Under the pieces are notes generated by a model. The model ran no database searches. It saw only the letters and a list, made by a program, of their open reading frames with translations, and was not told the DNA's origin. Positions 43,061 to 53,168 of a stretch of 64,000 nt of DNA are shown piece by piece (the stretch's first letter is position 1; every line of letters starts with the position of its first letter). This DNA comes from Emticicia sp043780375 (GTDB lineage Bacteria > Bacteroidota > Bacteroidia > Cytophagales > Spirosomataceae): the NCBI RefSeq assembly GCF_043780375.1, contig NZ_JAYWCU010000173.1:1-64000 (forward strand). Reading direction: 5' to 3'. Position numbers and translations under genes: made by a program.

Positions 43061-44599
43061 CTATTCTAAAGTTAATCCATAGCAAGATGTGCGTGATATG
43101 CTTTGGTAAGTTCCGCAAATCATTACGCCATCATCACCACTTTCTTTTACTTCTTTGATAGCTGCTTTAAAATCGCTTACCGAATTTATTTTACGTTCAC
43201 CCACTTTCAAAATTACAAAACCTTCTCGCATTTGGGTATAATCTGCCACGTCACCCTCAAAAATTTTCTTGACTAACACACCATTAGGAAGCCCCATTTT
43301 TTGTTTATCAGCCGATGAAAGTTCGGTTAATTCTATGCCTAATTTATTAAATGTGTTATTTTCAGGTACAACATTATTCTTAACAATATCATTGCCACCA
43401 TCACGGTTACGCAGTGTTACGTCAAACTCTTTCGTTGAACCATCACGATTGACGGTTATTTTCGTTGATTCACCTGGACGCTTACGACCTATCATTTCTT
43501 GCAATTTTGGTCCACTTTTAGTATCCATTCCATCAATTTTTACAATAACATCACCTTTTTTGATGCCTGCTGCTCTTGCGGCACCATTTTCGAGAACATC
43601 GCCTACATAAATCCCTTCCGAAACTTTGGTATTGTATTCGTTCGCTCTCTTGCTATCAAGTTCAATTAAATTGATGCCTAAATAGCCACGTTGCACATTG
43701 CCATACTTAACGATGTCAGCCGTTACTTTCTTTACAATTTCTGATGGAACAGCAAAAGCATATCCTGCATAAGCCCCATTTGGACTGGCAATAGCAGTGT
43801 TGATTCCTATTAACTCTCCTTTAAGGTTTACCAAAGCTCCACCACTATTTCCTGGATTTACGGCTGCATCTGTTTGTATAAATGACTCAATGGCATCGCT
43901 TGTTTTTGCTTGGCGGCCATCATCGCCATAGCGGCGATACATTTGTTGTTTTTCGGCAAGAATGCCAATATTTCGTCCTTTTGCACTCACAATTCCTGCT
44001 GTAACGGTTGATTCAAGGTTAAAAGGGTTTCCTACTGCCAATACCCATTCGCCAACTTTTACGTTGTCAGAATTGGCAAAACTCATTACTTGAAGTTTTA
44101 CGCCTCCTTCAATCTTAATCACTGCAATGTCTGTTGATGGGTCAGTACCTACAACCTTTGCTTTATATGATTTATGATCTGAGGTTACAACCTCCAATTC
44201 GTCGGCACCTTCCACAACGTGGTTATTGGTAGCAATATAGCCATCGGCGGTAATTATTACGCCCGAACCCGAAGATTCTTGTGGTTGATTTTGACCACGA
44301 GGATTTGCGAAAGGGCTTTCTCCACCAAAAAAATCGTCAAAAATTGAACGTTGCTGCGAAACTGTTCTTGAAGATTTTGCTTTAATATGTACTACTGCGG
44401 GCGTAGAAAGTTCTGCGGCATAAGTAAAATCGCCTGGTACACCGACTGGCCCTTCATAGTTTGCCAAACGATTGATAGAAGGAGTTGATGCTTCATTAAA
44501 AATCACGTCTTTTCCTTCAAGTCCGAGAATTCGATAGCCAGCAATGGTGGCGATGCTACTAAAAACAGCAATTCCGATGGTTTTTACTGTGTTATTCAT
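43061..44599 (-). CDS. HtrA/DegP-family serine protease and chaperone
   Basis: The 512-residue protein starts with a membrane anchor or signal (residues 7-22) and has the trypsin-like triad in standard context: TNNHVVEGAD (His127), STDIAVIKIE (Asp157) and NPGNSGGALVNLKG (Ser252). Two PDZ domains follow (about 300-390 and 400-500), with the first starting RGYLGINLIEL. It degrades or refolds misfolded periplasmic proteins. The C-terminus ends in SCYGLTLE, as in other Bacteroidota HtrA proteins. The next gene downstream is the M16 homologue, separated by a hairpin. Confidence 0.95.
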   Translation of the reverse strand: MNNTVKTIGIAVFSSIATIAGYRILGLEGKDVIFNEASTPSINRLANYEGPVGVPGDFTYAAELSTPAVVHIKAKSSRTVSQQRSIFDDFFGGESPFANPRGQNQPQESSGSGVIITADGYIATNNHVVEGADELEVVTSDHKSYKAKVVGTDPSTDIAVIKIEGGVKLQVMSFANSDNVKVGEWVLAVGNPFNLESTVTAGIVSAKGRNIGILAEKQQMYRRYGDDGRQAKTSDAIESFIQTDAAVNPGNSGGALVNLKGELIGINTAIASPNGAYAGYAFAVPSEIVKKVTADIVKYGNVQRGYLGINLIELDSKRANEYNTKVSEGIYVGDVLENGAARAAGIKKGDVIVKIDGMDTKSGPKLQEMIGRKRPGESTKITVNRDGSTKEFDVTLRNRDGGNDIVKNNVVPENNTFNKLGIELTELSSADKQKMGLPNGVLVKKIFEGDVADYTQMREGFVILKVGERKINSVSDFKAAIKEVKESGDDGVMICGTYQSISRTSCYGLTLE

Positions 44600-44812
44600 T
44601 TTATTGACCGTTGATTTTAAATATTATATTTATTTACCTAACTGTTTTCTTATTCAATTATTAGTAAAAGTTTTTGTCAAATATAGTTAATGTTATAACG
44701 AAAAAAATAAATATTTGTTTGATTCAAATTTAACGTAAAAGTGTGAATGAAAATTCAAGTATTTTATAAAAATTAACAAATTTTAACGGAAATTCCATCT
44801 GCTTCTTTACAT

Positions 44813-44856
44813 AAAAAAGGCAAGACCCAAATATCAACTTGTATCTTGCCTTTTTT
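44813..44856 (-). terminator. Terminator after hsp20
   Basis: AAAAAAGGCAAGA pairs with TCTTGCCTTTTTT over 13 bases (44813-44825 with 44844-44856). On the minus strand the 3' arm ends in the T run needed for termination. Confidence 0.85.
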
Positions 44857-44872
44857 AAGCTCAATTCATTGC

Positions 44873-45298
44873 TTATGCAATTTCAATCAAACGAGGTTCT
44901 TTTGGTTTAGCTTCTTCTTTTTTCGGTAATTCTAAGCCTAAAACTCCGTCATTATAAGTTGCCACAATTTTCTCGCCATCAATCGATTTTGGTAAGGTAA
45001 ATGAGCGTTTGAACGAAGTATAATTAAATTCTTTACGTGTATATTTACCTACAGTTTCTGCTGTTTCTATTTTGTTTTCGGTCGAAATCGTCAAAGTGTT
45101 TTCGTGAATATTTACTTTGAAATCTTCTTTTTTCAACCCGGGTGCAGCCAGTTCAATCTTGAAATAATCTTGATTTTCTAAGACATTTACTGCAGGAAAT
45201 GATTGTTGGTGAGTTGGTGCTACTTGCTCAAACTCATTGAAAATGTTTGCCAATAATGACGGAAATGATGGAGCGAAATTTCTTACTAATGTTGCCAT
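44873..45298 (-). CDS. Small heat-shock protein, Hsp20/alpha-crystallin family
   Basis: The 141-residue product has the alpha-crystallin domain from about residue 35, with FKIELAAPGLKKEDFKVNIHENTLTIS and the conserved GVLGLELPKKEE near the end. It holds unfolding proteins in soluble complexes. I start it at the ATG at 45298 (MATLVRNFAPSF), because the upstream in-frame extension to 45385 has no family similarity and is poor in coding character. It is flanked by two hairpins, so it is a single-gene unit. Confidence 0.95.
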   Translation of the reverse strand: MATLVRNFAPSFPSLLANIFNEFEQVAPTHQQSFPAVNVLENQDYFKIELAAPGLKKEDFKVNIHENTLTISTENKIETAETVGKYTRKEFNYTSFKRSFTLPKSIDGEKIVATYNDGVLGLELPKKEEAKPKEPRLIEIA

Positions 45299-45454
45299 GG
45301 TTTTTATTGTTTTTAATGTTTGTTTCTTGATTTGCCACTTGGTTGTGGCGACGCAAAACAATTGAACAATTTGCATACCAATCAATTTTCTATGACTTTT
45401 TGTCTTGAATTCATTGATTTTAAAGAAATTAATATGACAAATTGTCTGTTTTCT

Positions 45455-45489
45455 AATTTTTAGTCTGACTCCTCGTCAGACTAAAAATT
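45455..45489. repeat. Perfect 15-bp palindrome upstream of hsp20
   Basis: AATTTTTAGTCTGAC (45455-45469) is an exact inverted copy of 45475-45489, with loop TCCTC. It lies about 160 bases upstream of hsp20, in the direction of its promoter, and downstream of the GT-C/TPR gene. It could be a second terminator for that gene, or an operator. Confidence 0.5.
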
Positions 45490-45513
45490 ACAAAACTCTT
45501 GAAAGTAACAAAA

Positions 45514-45546
45514 AAACGTGCCGCATCTCAAAGATGTGGCACGTTT
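45514..45546 (-). terminator. Terminator after the GT-C/TPR gene
   Basis: AAACGTGCC-G-CATC pairs with GATG-T-GGCACGTTT (45514-45527 with 45533-45546, one G-U). On the minus strand seven T follow. Confidence 0.8.
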
Positions 45547-45571
45547 AGTTGACTAAAAATATATTTTCACA

Positions 45572-45591
45572 GACGAATTAGGAAACCCGTC
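45572..45591. repeat. Second copy of the TTAGGAAACCCG intergenic element
   Basis: GACGAATTAGGAAACCCGTC shares the core TTAGGAAACCCG with the hairpin at 33979-34004. Here the arms (GACG and CGTC) are intact but the inner stem is partly broken, as expected of a decaying copy. It lies just past the stop of the GT-C/TPR gene. Confidence 0.45.
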
Positions 45592-45599
45592 GCACAAAA

Positions 45600-47480
45600 T
45601 TATGGCTGAATACCCAATTTTATTAAATTATTTCTGGCATCAATGTAATTCGGATTTCGCTTCATTACTTCTTTTAAATCTTTAATTGCCCCATCTTTAT
45701 CGCCTAAACTATATCGAGCTACCGCACGGTCGTTGTAGGCAGTATCGACCGCAATGCCGAGGTCAATCATGCGAGTATAATCATTATATGCCTCGGTAAA
45801 TTTATTTGCTTTTAGGTTAGAAAAAGCCCTCAGGGGTAAATAGGCAACTTTATTTTGTCCGAGTTCCATTGCTTTAGTAAAATCATCAGCAGATTGTTGA
45901 AAATTGCCTGCATCACGGTTGGCAATTCCACGGTTATAATAAGCTACAAATTTTCGATGATTTGGCGAATTATCAATGCTTTTTTGATACAAATCTAAAG
46001 CCTTTTGTGTTTGTCCTTTCAAATAGTAGGCATTTGCCAAAGCTCCCATCAAAGCATAAGATTGCACTCCTTTTGAAACAGCGTATTCACCATAACGAAC
46101 TACTTGGTCTATTTTTCCTGAGCGTCCAAAATGATTGGCTAAGTTTTCATTGACCACGGGAGATTCTGGTTCAAACTTATAAGAATTTTCAAAAAGCGTT
46201 CCCGTATCTTTATATGTAAGTGTCTGTTTATAAGCAAGATACATGAAAAATGCTGCTACAATTCCACTCCCAAATAAAAGTATATTTTTAGATTGAATTT
46301 TCTGATTCAACCAATAAAAAACCATAAAAAGAATACCAAAATAAGGAATATAAGTATAGCGTTCTGCCAAAATTGCTCCACCGACCGAAAGAAATTGTAG
46401 TACCAAAACAATAGTAAAAAAGAAAAACATGATACCAAAAAAGACTTCTTTCTTGCGACGATAGAAAAAAACTGCTCCACCCAAAATAAGAATAGACCAA
46501 ATCGGAGCGGTTGTGTATTGAATCGCACCATATTGGTCGAAATTTGGGTAAGCATAAAAATTGTGTTGATTTATAGGAATAAATAATTTGAAAATGTAAA
46601 CCAAAAAGCCATAAAAGCCAAATTTTATTCTATCGCCAAGGCTCAAGGCATTGCTCAGAGCCACATCTAAAGTCATTTTTTCGAGTCTTCCGCCCAAATT
46701 TCCACCGCCTTGAACATGAACAGCCAAAGCCCCAAATAATATAGCTACAATGAAAAATGGAATTTTTGCGGTGATATTTTTTACAGTCAAAAAACCTTTA
46801 TCGAACCAATAATCAATTAGTAAAAGTATGAGCGGCAACACAACTGCCATTGCTTTAGATAAACAAGATAAAACAAAGAAAACGAAGCAAAGAACAAGCA
46901 TTTTACGTTCATTTTTTTCTAAATACTTCACATATTGAATACAAGCTAAGAAGAAAAACATTGAATAAAGTACGTCTTTTCGCTCCGAAACCCAAGTAAC
47001 CGATTCTACGTGCATTGGGTGAATTCCCCAAAAAAGAGCAACTAAAAAGCTCACTAAAACATTGTTTTTAGTGAGTTGTTGCGAAAAACGAAAGACAAGA
47101 ATAGTATTGAATAAATGAATAAGTGCATTAACAACAATAAAAGACATAGCACCTTTGCCAAAAAGAGCAGAATTAAGCCAAAGTGAAGCAACTGTAAGTG
47201 GGTGATAGTTCAAGGCACATTCTACGCCTAAAAGCCTAATAAGGTTGGCAAATGTAGGATTTTGAATCATTATGTTTTCGGTAGCATACATTTGGTCGTC
47301 CCAATTGACAAACCCATTGGAAAAGCCTCCTGCAAATGTAGCTATCACACAAATTGCCAAAATAATATAGGCAACCGTTGGACTGAAAGAAAAGCCATTA
47401 TTGCTTGATTCTGCAATAGTAGCCGCTTTTGGTGCTTGAAAAGTAGTTTTTTGATTAAATTTTTGCTTGTTTTTTGCCAT
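45600..47480 (-). CDS. Membrane GT-C-like protein with C-terminal TPR repeats
   Basis: The 626-residue protein has about ten membrane helices (residues 30-420) and three to four TPR repeats (about 450-620, such as AYYLKGQTQKALDLYQKSID and YNRGIANRDAGNFQQSADDFTKAMEL). The first extracytoplasmic loop has NWDDQMY, an acidic pair like the catalytic loop of GT-C glycosyltransferases, and WVSERKDVLYSMFFFLACI, a motif seen in TMTC-like proteins that are O-mannosyltransferases in animals. Transfer of a sugar to an exported protein or lipid is therefore a reasonable hypothesis, not shown. It stands alone with its own terminator. Confidence 0.8.
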   Translation of the reverse strand: MAKNKQKFNQKTTFQAPKAATIAESSNNGFSFSPTVAYIILAICVIATFAGGFSNGFVNWDDQMYATENIMIQNPTFANLIRLLGVECALNYHPLTVASLWLNSALFGKGAMSFIVVNALIHLFNTILVFRFSQQLTKNNVLVSFLVALFWGIHPMHVESVTWVSERKDVLYSMFFFLACIQYVKYLEKNERKMLVLCFVFFVLSCLSKAMAVVLPLILLLIDYWFDKGFLTVKNITAKIPFFIVAILFGALAVHVQGGGNLGGRLEKMTLDVALSNALSLGDRIKFGFYGFLVYIFKLFIPINQHNFYAYPNFDQYGAIQYTTAPIWSILILGGAVFFYRRKKEVFFGIMFFFFTIVLVLQFLSVGGAILAERYTYIPYFGILFMVFYWLNQKIQSKNILLFGSGIVAAFFMYLAYKQTLTYKDTGTLFENSYKFEPESPVVNENLANHFGRSGKIDQVVRYGEYAVSKGVQSYALMGALANAYYLKGQTQKALDLYQKSIDNSPNHRKFVAYYNRGIANRDAGNFQQSADDFTKAMELGQNKVAYLPLRAFSNLKANKFTEAYNDYTRMIDLGIAVDTAYNDRAVARYSLGDKDGAIKDLKEVMKRNPNYIDARNNLIKLGIQP

Positions 47481-47557
47481 GATTCAATGAGGTTGGGTTC
47501 TCATTGCGAATATAGCAATTTCTTTGCCAATTGAAAAATTGCACCTTAATTCACTAC

Positions 47558-50500
47558 TCAAAATCCATCTTTTTCATCTTCAGCTTTTTTCTTTTTTTCG
47601 TCTTTTTTCTGAGTTGCGTCTTTCGGTACTTCTGCTAATTTTTTGGCATCGGCTGGTTTTTGACCTGGTGCTTTAGGTTTTTCTTTTATTCCACGATAAA
47701 CTTCCAAGAAGTTTTTGCGGTAAACCAAAGCTTCAGCAAAGTCAACAGGAATAACTTGATAGTCTTTTACTTTTTTCTTATCGGCCTTTGCCGTAATCAA
47801 AGCATTGAAATTATCGTCTGATGAAATCAAACCCATTTGTCCCTCTTTGTAACCCATGTAGTACCAGTTTTCGCCAGAAAGCTCTAAGAAAACATACATT
47901 TCATCGCCTGTAATAGGGTTTTTGCGAATTTCTACATAGCCATTTACTTTGGCGTTAATATCGGTCGCACCAATGTTTGAAATGCCCAATTTTCCTACGC
48001 TTCGATAACTATTATACTTGGGCGACCATAATAATTTCAAATCGCTAAATACAATTGTATTGACAAATTTTGGCGAAAACTTAAATAACGGCACATACTC
48101 ACGAGCCGATTTACCTTTGTATTCTTCGATGTCTTTATCACCTACAAAATGTGCGATTTTTGATACAAGTTCAGGCGAATTTAATTCTATGGCAGCTTCA
48201 TTTACACCCAAATCGAGGTTAGTTTTTACGATTTTCTCAGCCATGTTTGTTAATAAAGGTTGTGCCATAGGGAAGTTCATGAGCATCATGGTATTAAACT
48301 CATGATAGGCAGTATCTAACCTAATTTTGGCAAAGCCCGATGTTTGCACGTATTGAGTTAATTTTTCATTTAATAAATCAAAGCGACCTTCCAGATTAAT
48401 AATGCCTTTTTCGTCTAATATTTCATATTTATTACTTGCCAGCGTTAGCCCTTCTTCTGGAATAATGCTAAACAATTTATTTGGCTCATCTCGGCGGCAA
48501 ATGCCACTTGCCAAAAATACATTTTGGTCTTCGGGGGTTTCTTTTGCCGACAAAAATGTTGGATATAGTCCATTCGACGAAGTAGTTGTTCGAAAATGAA
48601 GTCCCGCAAAAATAGGAGAATTGCCACTTTTAAGATTTTTATCAACTGCAATTCTAATCTCCTCCGATTTATTTCCTTTATAGGTAATCCAATAGCCACC
48701 AAGTTTGGGGTATTTTTTCAATTCAGGAATAATGAAACCGTCCAACGAAAGGTTTTTTATAGGAGCAAGCATTGTTATTTCGCCTTTATAGAGCATTTTT
48801 GGCGATAAAAACATACTATCACGCTCAATCACCGTTGCCCGTGCAACCGTTGAAAGGTTTTTGTTTTTACTTCTTTTTGCCTCAACATCTGCAATGTCAC
48901 GTAGCTCGAAGTTACCCATTTTTATATTGAACGTATCTTTCTTAACATTCACAAATTGATAGGTAGCATCCCCTGTAAATTTATTTTTTGATACAATTTG
49001 GATATTGCCATTAATCAAATTATGATAACCGTTGAGCGTGTCGATTGTCAAACGAGCATTTTTGAAAGGCAACATATCGGCATCTCGGCGAATAGAAACC
49101 AACCCTTTATCTGGTAAAATTTTGGCATCTGCCGATTTAATGAATGGTACGCCACCAATATTGAAAGTCATTTGTTCAATGTCATATATTGCCGAATTTC
49201 CGTTGAAAGCAAGCCCTTCTTGAGAAACATTTGTAGAAGTAAATACCGAAGTTTCTACATCTCCTTTCATGCTAATTTTTTTGTTTTTAATATTCCATTC
49301 GGCTCTATCAATATTTGTTTTATAGGCGGCATAAGGAAATTCGAGTGTCGAGCCTGTACTGTCGTTAAAATTACCTTGATTGGTTGCAATATTGACAATA
49401 CTATTGTTTACATTGAAATTTACGTTCACATTTTTACCCAAAAGCACCGATTTTGCAGTCGTTTGAGTAGATTTTATATTAAATTGTGACCTGTCAGCTA
49501 TGAAACCTTCTTTGTTGAATTTGAATTGTTCGGAAGCGGTTTCGGAGTCGGTACGAATCAATTTTCCGATACCAAATAAACCACCCGTACGCACAACCAG
49601 TTTACCCTTTAATGACGAAGTTCCTGTATAAAAATTAAAACCCGCCTTCGAGGAAACAATCATACTATCGGCTTTGGGCATCCATTTCAAGGTATAATCG
49701 TTGATAGCAACTTGTGGAAAATATGAGCCTTTTAATACGCTCTCATTGATTTTGCCTAATTGTCCTGAAGCGGTCAGTGAATCTGCCATGAACAAAATCT
49801 CTTTGGCGGTCATATTTGCTGCTAAGTGATTGATATTCCCTTCTGAATGTAGTCCATTGCCATCCATTGCCAATTCCGATGAAAAAGTAACTGAGGTTTC
49901 GTTACCAAAAACATTGTATTTCCCGTTTGGCACTTTATGCAAGAACCCCAAGGTTGTATCGGGCATAATTCTCAGCACTTCTTTAAAAGGTTTGAAAATA
50001 TTTCCTGAATAGAAAGTCCCATCAAACTCAATATCTTTAACCGCCAAACTATCGAAATCAATCTTTGGCACATCGAAACGCACATCTCGACTATACTTTC
50101 GTAAACCACGAGCAGGTTCATCAAAATAAACAATTACTCCTTCATCAATTTTAAGTCTTGGATATTGCGGCAAATAGGTTTTACCCGATTTATTATCAGC
50201 ACGATTGAGGAAAAGTGTACCTGATTTTAGAAATTTAATATGCCCACCTATTTCTTGCCGTCCACCCTTGGCATAAACGGTTTGTGGAGTGAAGGTTACT
50301 GAGTCGATTTTGTTGAGGGAAAGCGAAAATTTTTCGTAATCAAATACTAAATCTTTTCCCGAAAAACGATAATTTCTTGCTTTAAACTGTCCGCTAAAAC
50401 TAAAAGTACGATTTTTTATAACCTTGATAGTTCGGTCATAAGGAAGTACATAAATTCTAAGAGAGTCACTCACATTAAATCTTCGTATTCCTCTGATAGT

Positions 50501-52321
50501 CAATACTTTATCATTTAAATTTAGTGTTGCATTAGACGTAGAATCTTTGCTATTTCCGTAAATAGATGGAATCAAGAAGTCGTCAAAATCTGTTTTTCCT
50601 GCAAAAGCCGAAAGGTAATGTTTGCCCTTACTTGTTATTTTAAAAATATCGGCAGAAGGGTCATAATCTACAAAACCCTGCTGCACGGCCACCATCAAAC
50701 CTCCACGAATATTCTGAGCAGGAACTTTATTGTAAGAAGCAATTTCGTTGAGTGTAAAACTCAATTTATTATTTTTTTGAGTAAAATTTCCGACCATCAA
50801 TAAAGGATTAAATCCTGCACTGCTATTAAGTCCTGTGAGCCGCTGAGCATCATAAAAATCGAAAGACTCGAAAACAGCAGGCACTTGAGTTTTAGCAGAA
50901 ACGATATAAAAATCCATTTTCCCATCATTCAAGTTCCATCGCATAGCATCGCATTTGATATTCATTTGGTGATAAGTATCCGAAAAAGTTGTTTCCTTAA
51001 ACCCTCCAGCATCTATCTTATTGAGACGGAGTACATAGTTTTTTTGGTTATAATTGAATTTTACGGCAGGATGATAAATTGAGTCTTTGTCTATAAAAGT
51101 AACAAAGTTTGCCAGTTGAGAAGTAATGAGTGAATCACTCAACTCAAAGCGAGTGCTACTGGCTTTGAAGGCGACCTTTCCATCTTTTTTAACCGAAATA
51201 TTTGAATAACGATTTTGAACTGAGGAAGAAAATATTCGACTTCCCGACATCGAAAATCCCCCTCGATACTCAACACTTCGGTCAATGTTTTTTATAAAAG
51301 CATCGCTTTGATAAGACATAAAACGTGGATAAGTAGGTGGTACACCCTTATTACGTTTTTCACTTTTATACTCAAAAACACCTTTGATTGGAGCTGTTAG
51401 TCGATCGGTATAAGTAAGAGTAACATCTTCGGCAAGAAATTTCGGGTTTCGGATTTCAAAAGCAAAATCTGTCAAAACAACCGAAATTTGGGGTAGTTTT
51501 GCACTTTCAAAGGTAAAAACGCCTCCTTTGCCTACATAAATTCCATCTTTTAGTGAAACCGTTCCTGTTGTTTTTTTAATCCAAACCGAGTCACTCGATG
51601 TTGCCATTATTAAATCAACATTGTCTAACTGAACCGAAAGTCCACCAATGATTGGCATTACTTTTTTGTCTGGTTCAAAAAGAGATTGAGCCGAGGTGAT
51701 GACTGCCTCAGCAGTTGTAGGAGTATCCCAATCATCAAAATATTTTTTTTCTTCAAGTCCAACGGGTGCTTGGATCGTAGTAGCTGGCTGAGTCGTTGTT
51801 GGAGCGTTGCTATCAGATTTTTTATCTAAAAACTTTAATTCATAACTTCCGCCAAAAGCGTACAAACGGTTAAAATTAGACGCATAGAGGCGGCGTTTTT
51901 CTATAAAATCCTTCAAAACCTCTAACATTTTGGTCGAAGTTTTTAAATCAGAACCGTCAACAAATTTATTTGTAATATCTATAAGGTTGCTTATTTGTAT
52001 GTCCGAAAACTTCTCTTGCTCAATGGCTTTGTCTAAAATCGTGAAAAAATAGTAAAACTGAGCCATTTTATGCCCACGAGTTCCCATTTTTCGGCTGGTA
52101 GCAATCAGAGCTGCTTTTTGTTCGCTACTAAAACGACTTGTCCAATACGTCTCAAACTTCTTTCCTGTTGCAATCGCAACAGCATTATTGTCGGCTGCCA
52201 TTACAGTCTGTATGTCTGTAATAAATGTCTCTGGCTTTTCAGAAAGTCGTATCAGCTGTGCTTTTGATGGAAAAGACAGCAGAATAATTGACAGAACAAA
52301 TATAATTTTTAACTCCCGCAT
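47558..52321 (-). CDS. Very large exported protein of unknown function (1587 residues)
   Basis: The product has a signal peptide ending FPSKAQ near residue 22, then about 1500 residues with no enzyme motif I recognise. A segment near residues 215-300 reads as stacked short beta-strands, and later parts (for example around 850-1150) have many alternating hydrophobic strands and Asn/Lys turns, like lipopolysaccharide-transport or beta-solenoid proteins. The C-terminal 40 residues are Lys/Glu-rich (DEKKKKAEDEKDGF) and so likely flexible. It begins 7 bases after prmA and is probably translated from the same mRNA. No T9SS C-terminal signal is visible. I do not know its function. Confidence 0.85.
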   Translation of the reverse strand: MRELKIIFVLSIILLSFPSKAQLIRLSEKPETFITDIQTVMAADNNAVAIATGKKFETYWTSRFSSEQKAALIATSRKMGTRGHKMAQFYYFFTILDKAIEQEKFSDIQISNLIDITNKFVDGSDLKTSTKMLEVLKDFIEKRRLYASNFNRLYAFGGSYELKFLDKKSDSNAPTTTQPATTIQAPVGLEEKKYFDDWDTPTTAEAVITSAQSLFEPDKKVMPIIGGLSVQLDNVDLIMATSSDSVWIKKTTGTVSLKDGIYVGKGGVFTFESAKLPQISVVLTDFAFEIRNPKFLAEDVTLTYTDRLTAPIKGVFEYKSEKRNKGVPPTYPRFMSYQSDAFIKNIDRSVEYRGGFSMSGSRIFSSSVQNRYSNISVKKDGKVAFKASSTRFELSDSLITSQLANFVTFIDKDSIYHPAVKFNYNQKNYVLRLNKIDAGGFKETTFSDTYHQMNIKCDAMRWNLNDGKMDFYIVSAKTQVPAVFESFDFYDAQRLTGLNSSAGFNPLLMVGNFTQKNNKLSFTLNEIASYNKVPAQNIRGGLMVAVQQGFVDYDPSADIFKITSKGKHYLSAFAGKTDFDDFLIPSIYGNSKDSTSNATLNLNDKVLTIRGIRRFNVSDSLRIYVLPYDRTIKVIKNRTFSFSGQFKARNYRFSGKDLVFDYEKFSLSLNKIDSVTFTPQTVYAKGGRQEIGGHIKFLKSGTLFLNRADNKSGKTYLPQYPRLKIDEGVIVYFDEPARGLRKYSRDVRFDVPKIDFDSLAVKDIEFDGTFYSGNIFKPFKEVLRIMPDTTLGFLHKVPNGKYNVFGNETSVTFSSELAMDGNGLHSEGNINHLAANMTAKEILFMADSLTASGQLGKINESVLKGSYFPQVAINDYTLKWMPKADSMIVSSKAGFNFYTGTSSLKGKLVVRTGGLFGIGKLIRTDSETASEQFKFNKEGFIADRSQFNIKSTQTTAKSVLLGKNVNVNFNVNNSIVNIATNQGNFNDSTGSTLEFPYAAYKTNIDRAEWNIKNKKISMKGDVETSVFTSTNVSQEGLAFNGNSAIYDIEQMTFNIGGVPFIKSADAKILPDKGLVSIRRDADMLPFKNARLTIDTLNGYHNLINGNIQIVSKNKFTGDATYQFVNVKKDTFNIKMGNFELRDIADVEAKRSKNKNLSTVARATVIERDSMFLSPKMLYKGEITMLAPIKNLSLDGFIIPELKKYPKLGGYWITYKGNKSEEIRIAVDKNLKSGNSPIFAGLHFRTTTSSNGLYPTFLSAKETPEDQNVFLASGICRRDEPNKLFSIIPEEGLTLASNKYEILDEKGIINLEGRFDLLNEKLTQYVQTSGFAKIRLDTAYHEFNTMMLMNFPMAQPLLTNMAEKIVKTNLDLGVNEAAIELNSPELVSKIAHFVGDKDIEEYKGKSAREYVPLFKFSPKFVNTIVFSDLKLLWSPKYNSYRSVGKLGISNIGATDINAKVNGYVEIRKNPITGDEMYVFLELSGENWYYMGYKEGQMGLISSDDNFNALITAKADKKKVKDYQVIPVDFAEALVYRKNFLEVYRGIKEKPKAPGQKPADAKKLAEVPKDATQKKDEKKKKAEDEKDGF

Positions 52322-52328
52322 AATAGTT

Positions 52329-53168
52329 TCATGACTTTACATAACTTTTAAAAACGACCGAAGCCCACTGATTCTTGCTTAGTTGAGCAACTTTTTTTAG
52401 TCCGACAGATTCAGCAACCTCTTGAATATCAGCAATATCTGCTTCATAAAATCCACTTATGACTAATGATGCACCTTCGGTCATAAAAGTTGCATACTCA
52501 GGAATTTGCTGCAATAAAATATTTCGATTGATATTTGCCAAAATAATCTCGTACTTTTCCTTTGGTTCATCTTCGATTGTACCTAATCTAACCGAAATAT
52601 TTTTGGCATTATTTAGAGCTACATTTTCTATTGTATTTTCAACCGACCATTCGTCAATATCAAATGCACTAATATGCGTTGCACCAAGTTTTGAAGCTAA
52701 AACCGCCAAAATGCCTGTTCCAGTGCCTACATCTAGCACTTTTTTGCCTTGATGAGGAATAGTTAATTGATGCTCCATCACCATCGAAGTAGTTTCATGA
52801 TGCCCTGTGCCGAACGACATTTTTGGTGTAATGATGATTTCGTAAAGATAATCAGGCTGGGTTTCGTGGAAATCAGCACGAACATAAATATCATTTCCTA
52901 TCGAAATCGGTTGGAAGTTTTTTTCCCATTCTTCGTTCCAGTTTTGTTTTGCAATCTGCTTGAACGAATATGAAATAGCTGTTCGCTCGGCATAGCCTTC
53001 TAGCATTCTTTTAATGTCTAAATCATTAAAAATATTTTCTTGAATATAAGCCTCTAAGCCTTCATCGGTTTCGACAAAAGATTCAAAGCCAAGTTCTGCC
53101 AATTCTGCCATCATGATTTCGGCAAAATCTGGGTCAATTTGTAAGGAAAGTTCGATATAAGTATCCAC
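52329..53168 (-). CDS. prmA: Ribosomal protein L11 methyltransferase
   Basis: PrmA trimethylates L11 using S-adenosylmethionine. The 279-residue protein has the SAM-binding motif VLDVGTGTGILAV near residue 145, KMSFGTGHHETT before it (substrate-binding loop), AFDIDEWSVENT and EIILANINRNIL with the catalytic N-like motif. It lacks any signal peptide. It is the first gene of a leftward operon with the 1587-residue exported protein. This link is odd, since L11 methylation is cytoplasmic. Confidence 0.95.
   Translation of the reverse strand: MDTYIELSLQIDPDFAEIMMAELAELGFESFVETDEGLEAYIQENIFNDLDIKRMLEGYAERTAISYSFKQIAKQNWNEEWEKNFQPISIGNDIYVRADFHETQPDYLYEIIITPKMSFGTGHHETTSMVMEHQLTIPHQGKKVLDVGTGTGILAVLASKLGATHISAFDIDEWSVENTIENVALNNAKNISVRLGTIEDEPKEKYEIILANINRNILLQQIPEYATFMTEGASLVISGFYEADIADIQEVAESVGLKKVAQLSKNQWASVVFKSYVKS

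Noticed and set aside
45299..45385. 29-residue N-terminal extension of Hsp20
   Set aside because: No similarity to small heat-shock proteins; the ATG at 45298 gives the standard start.
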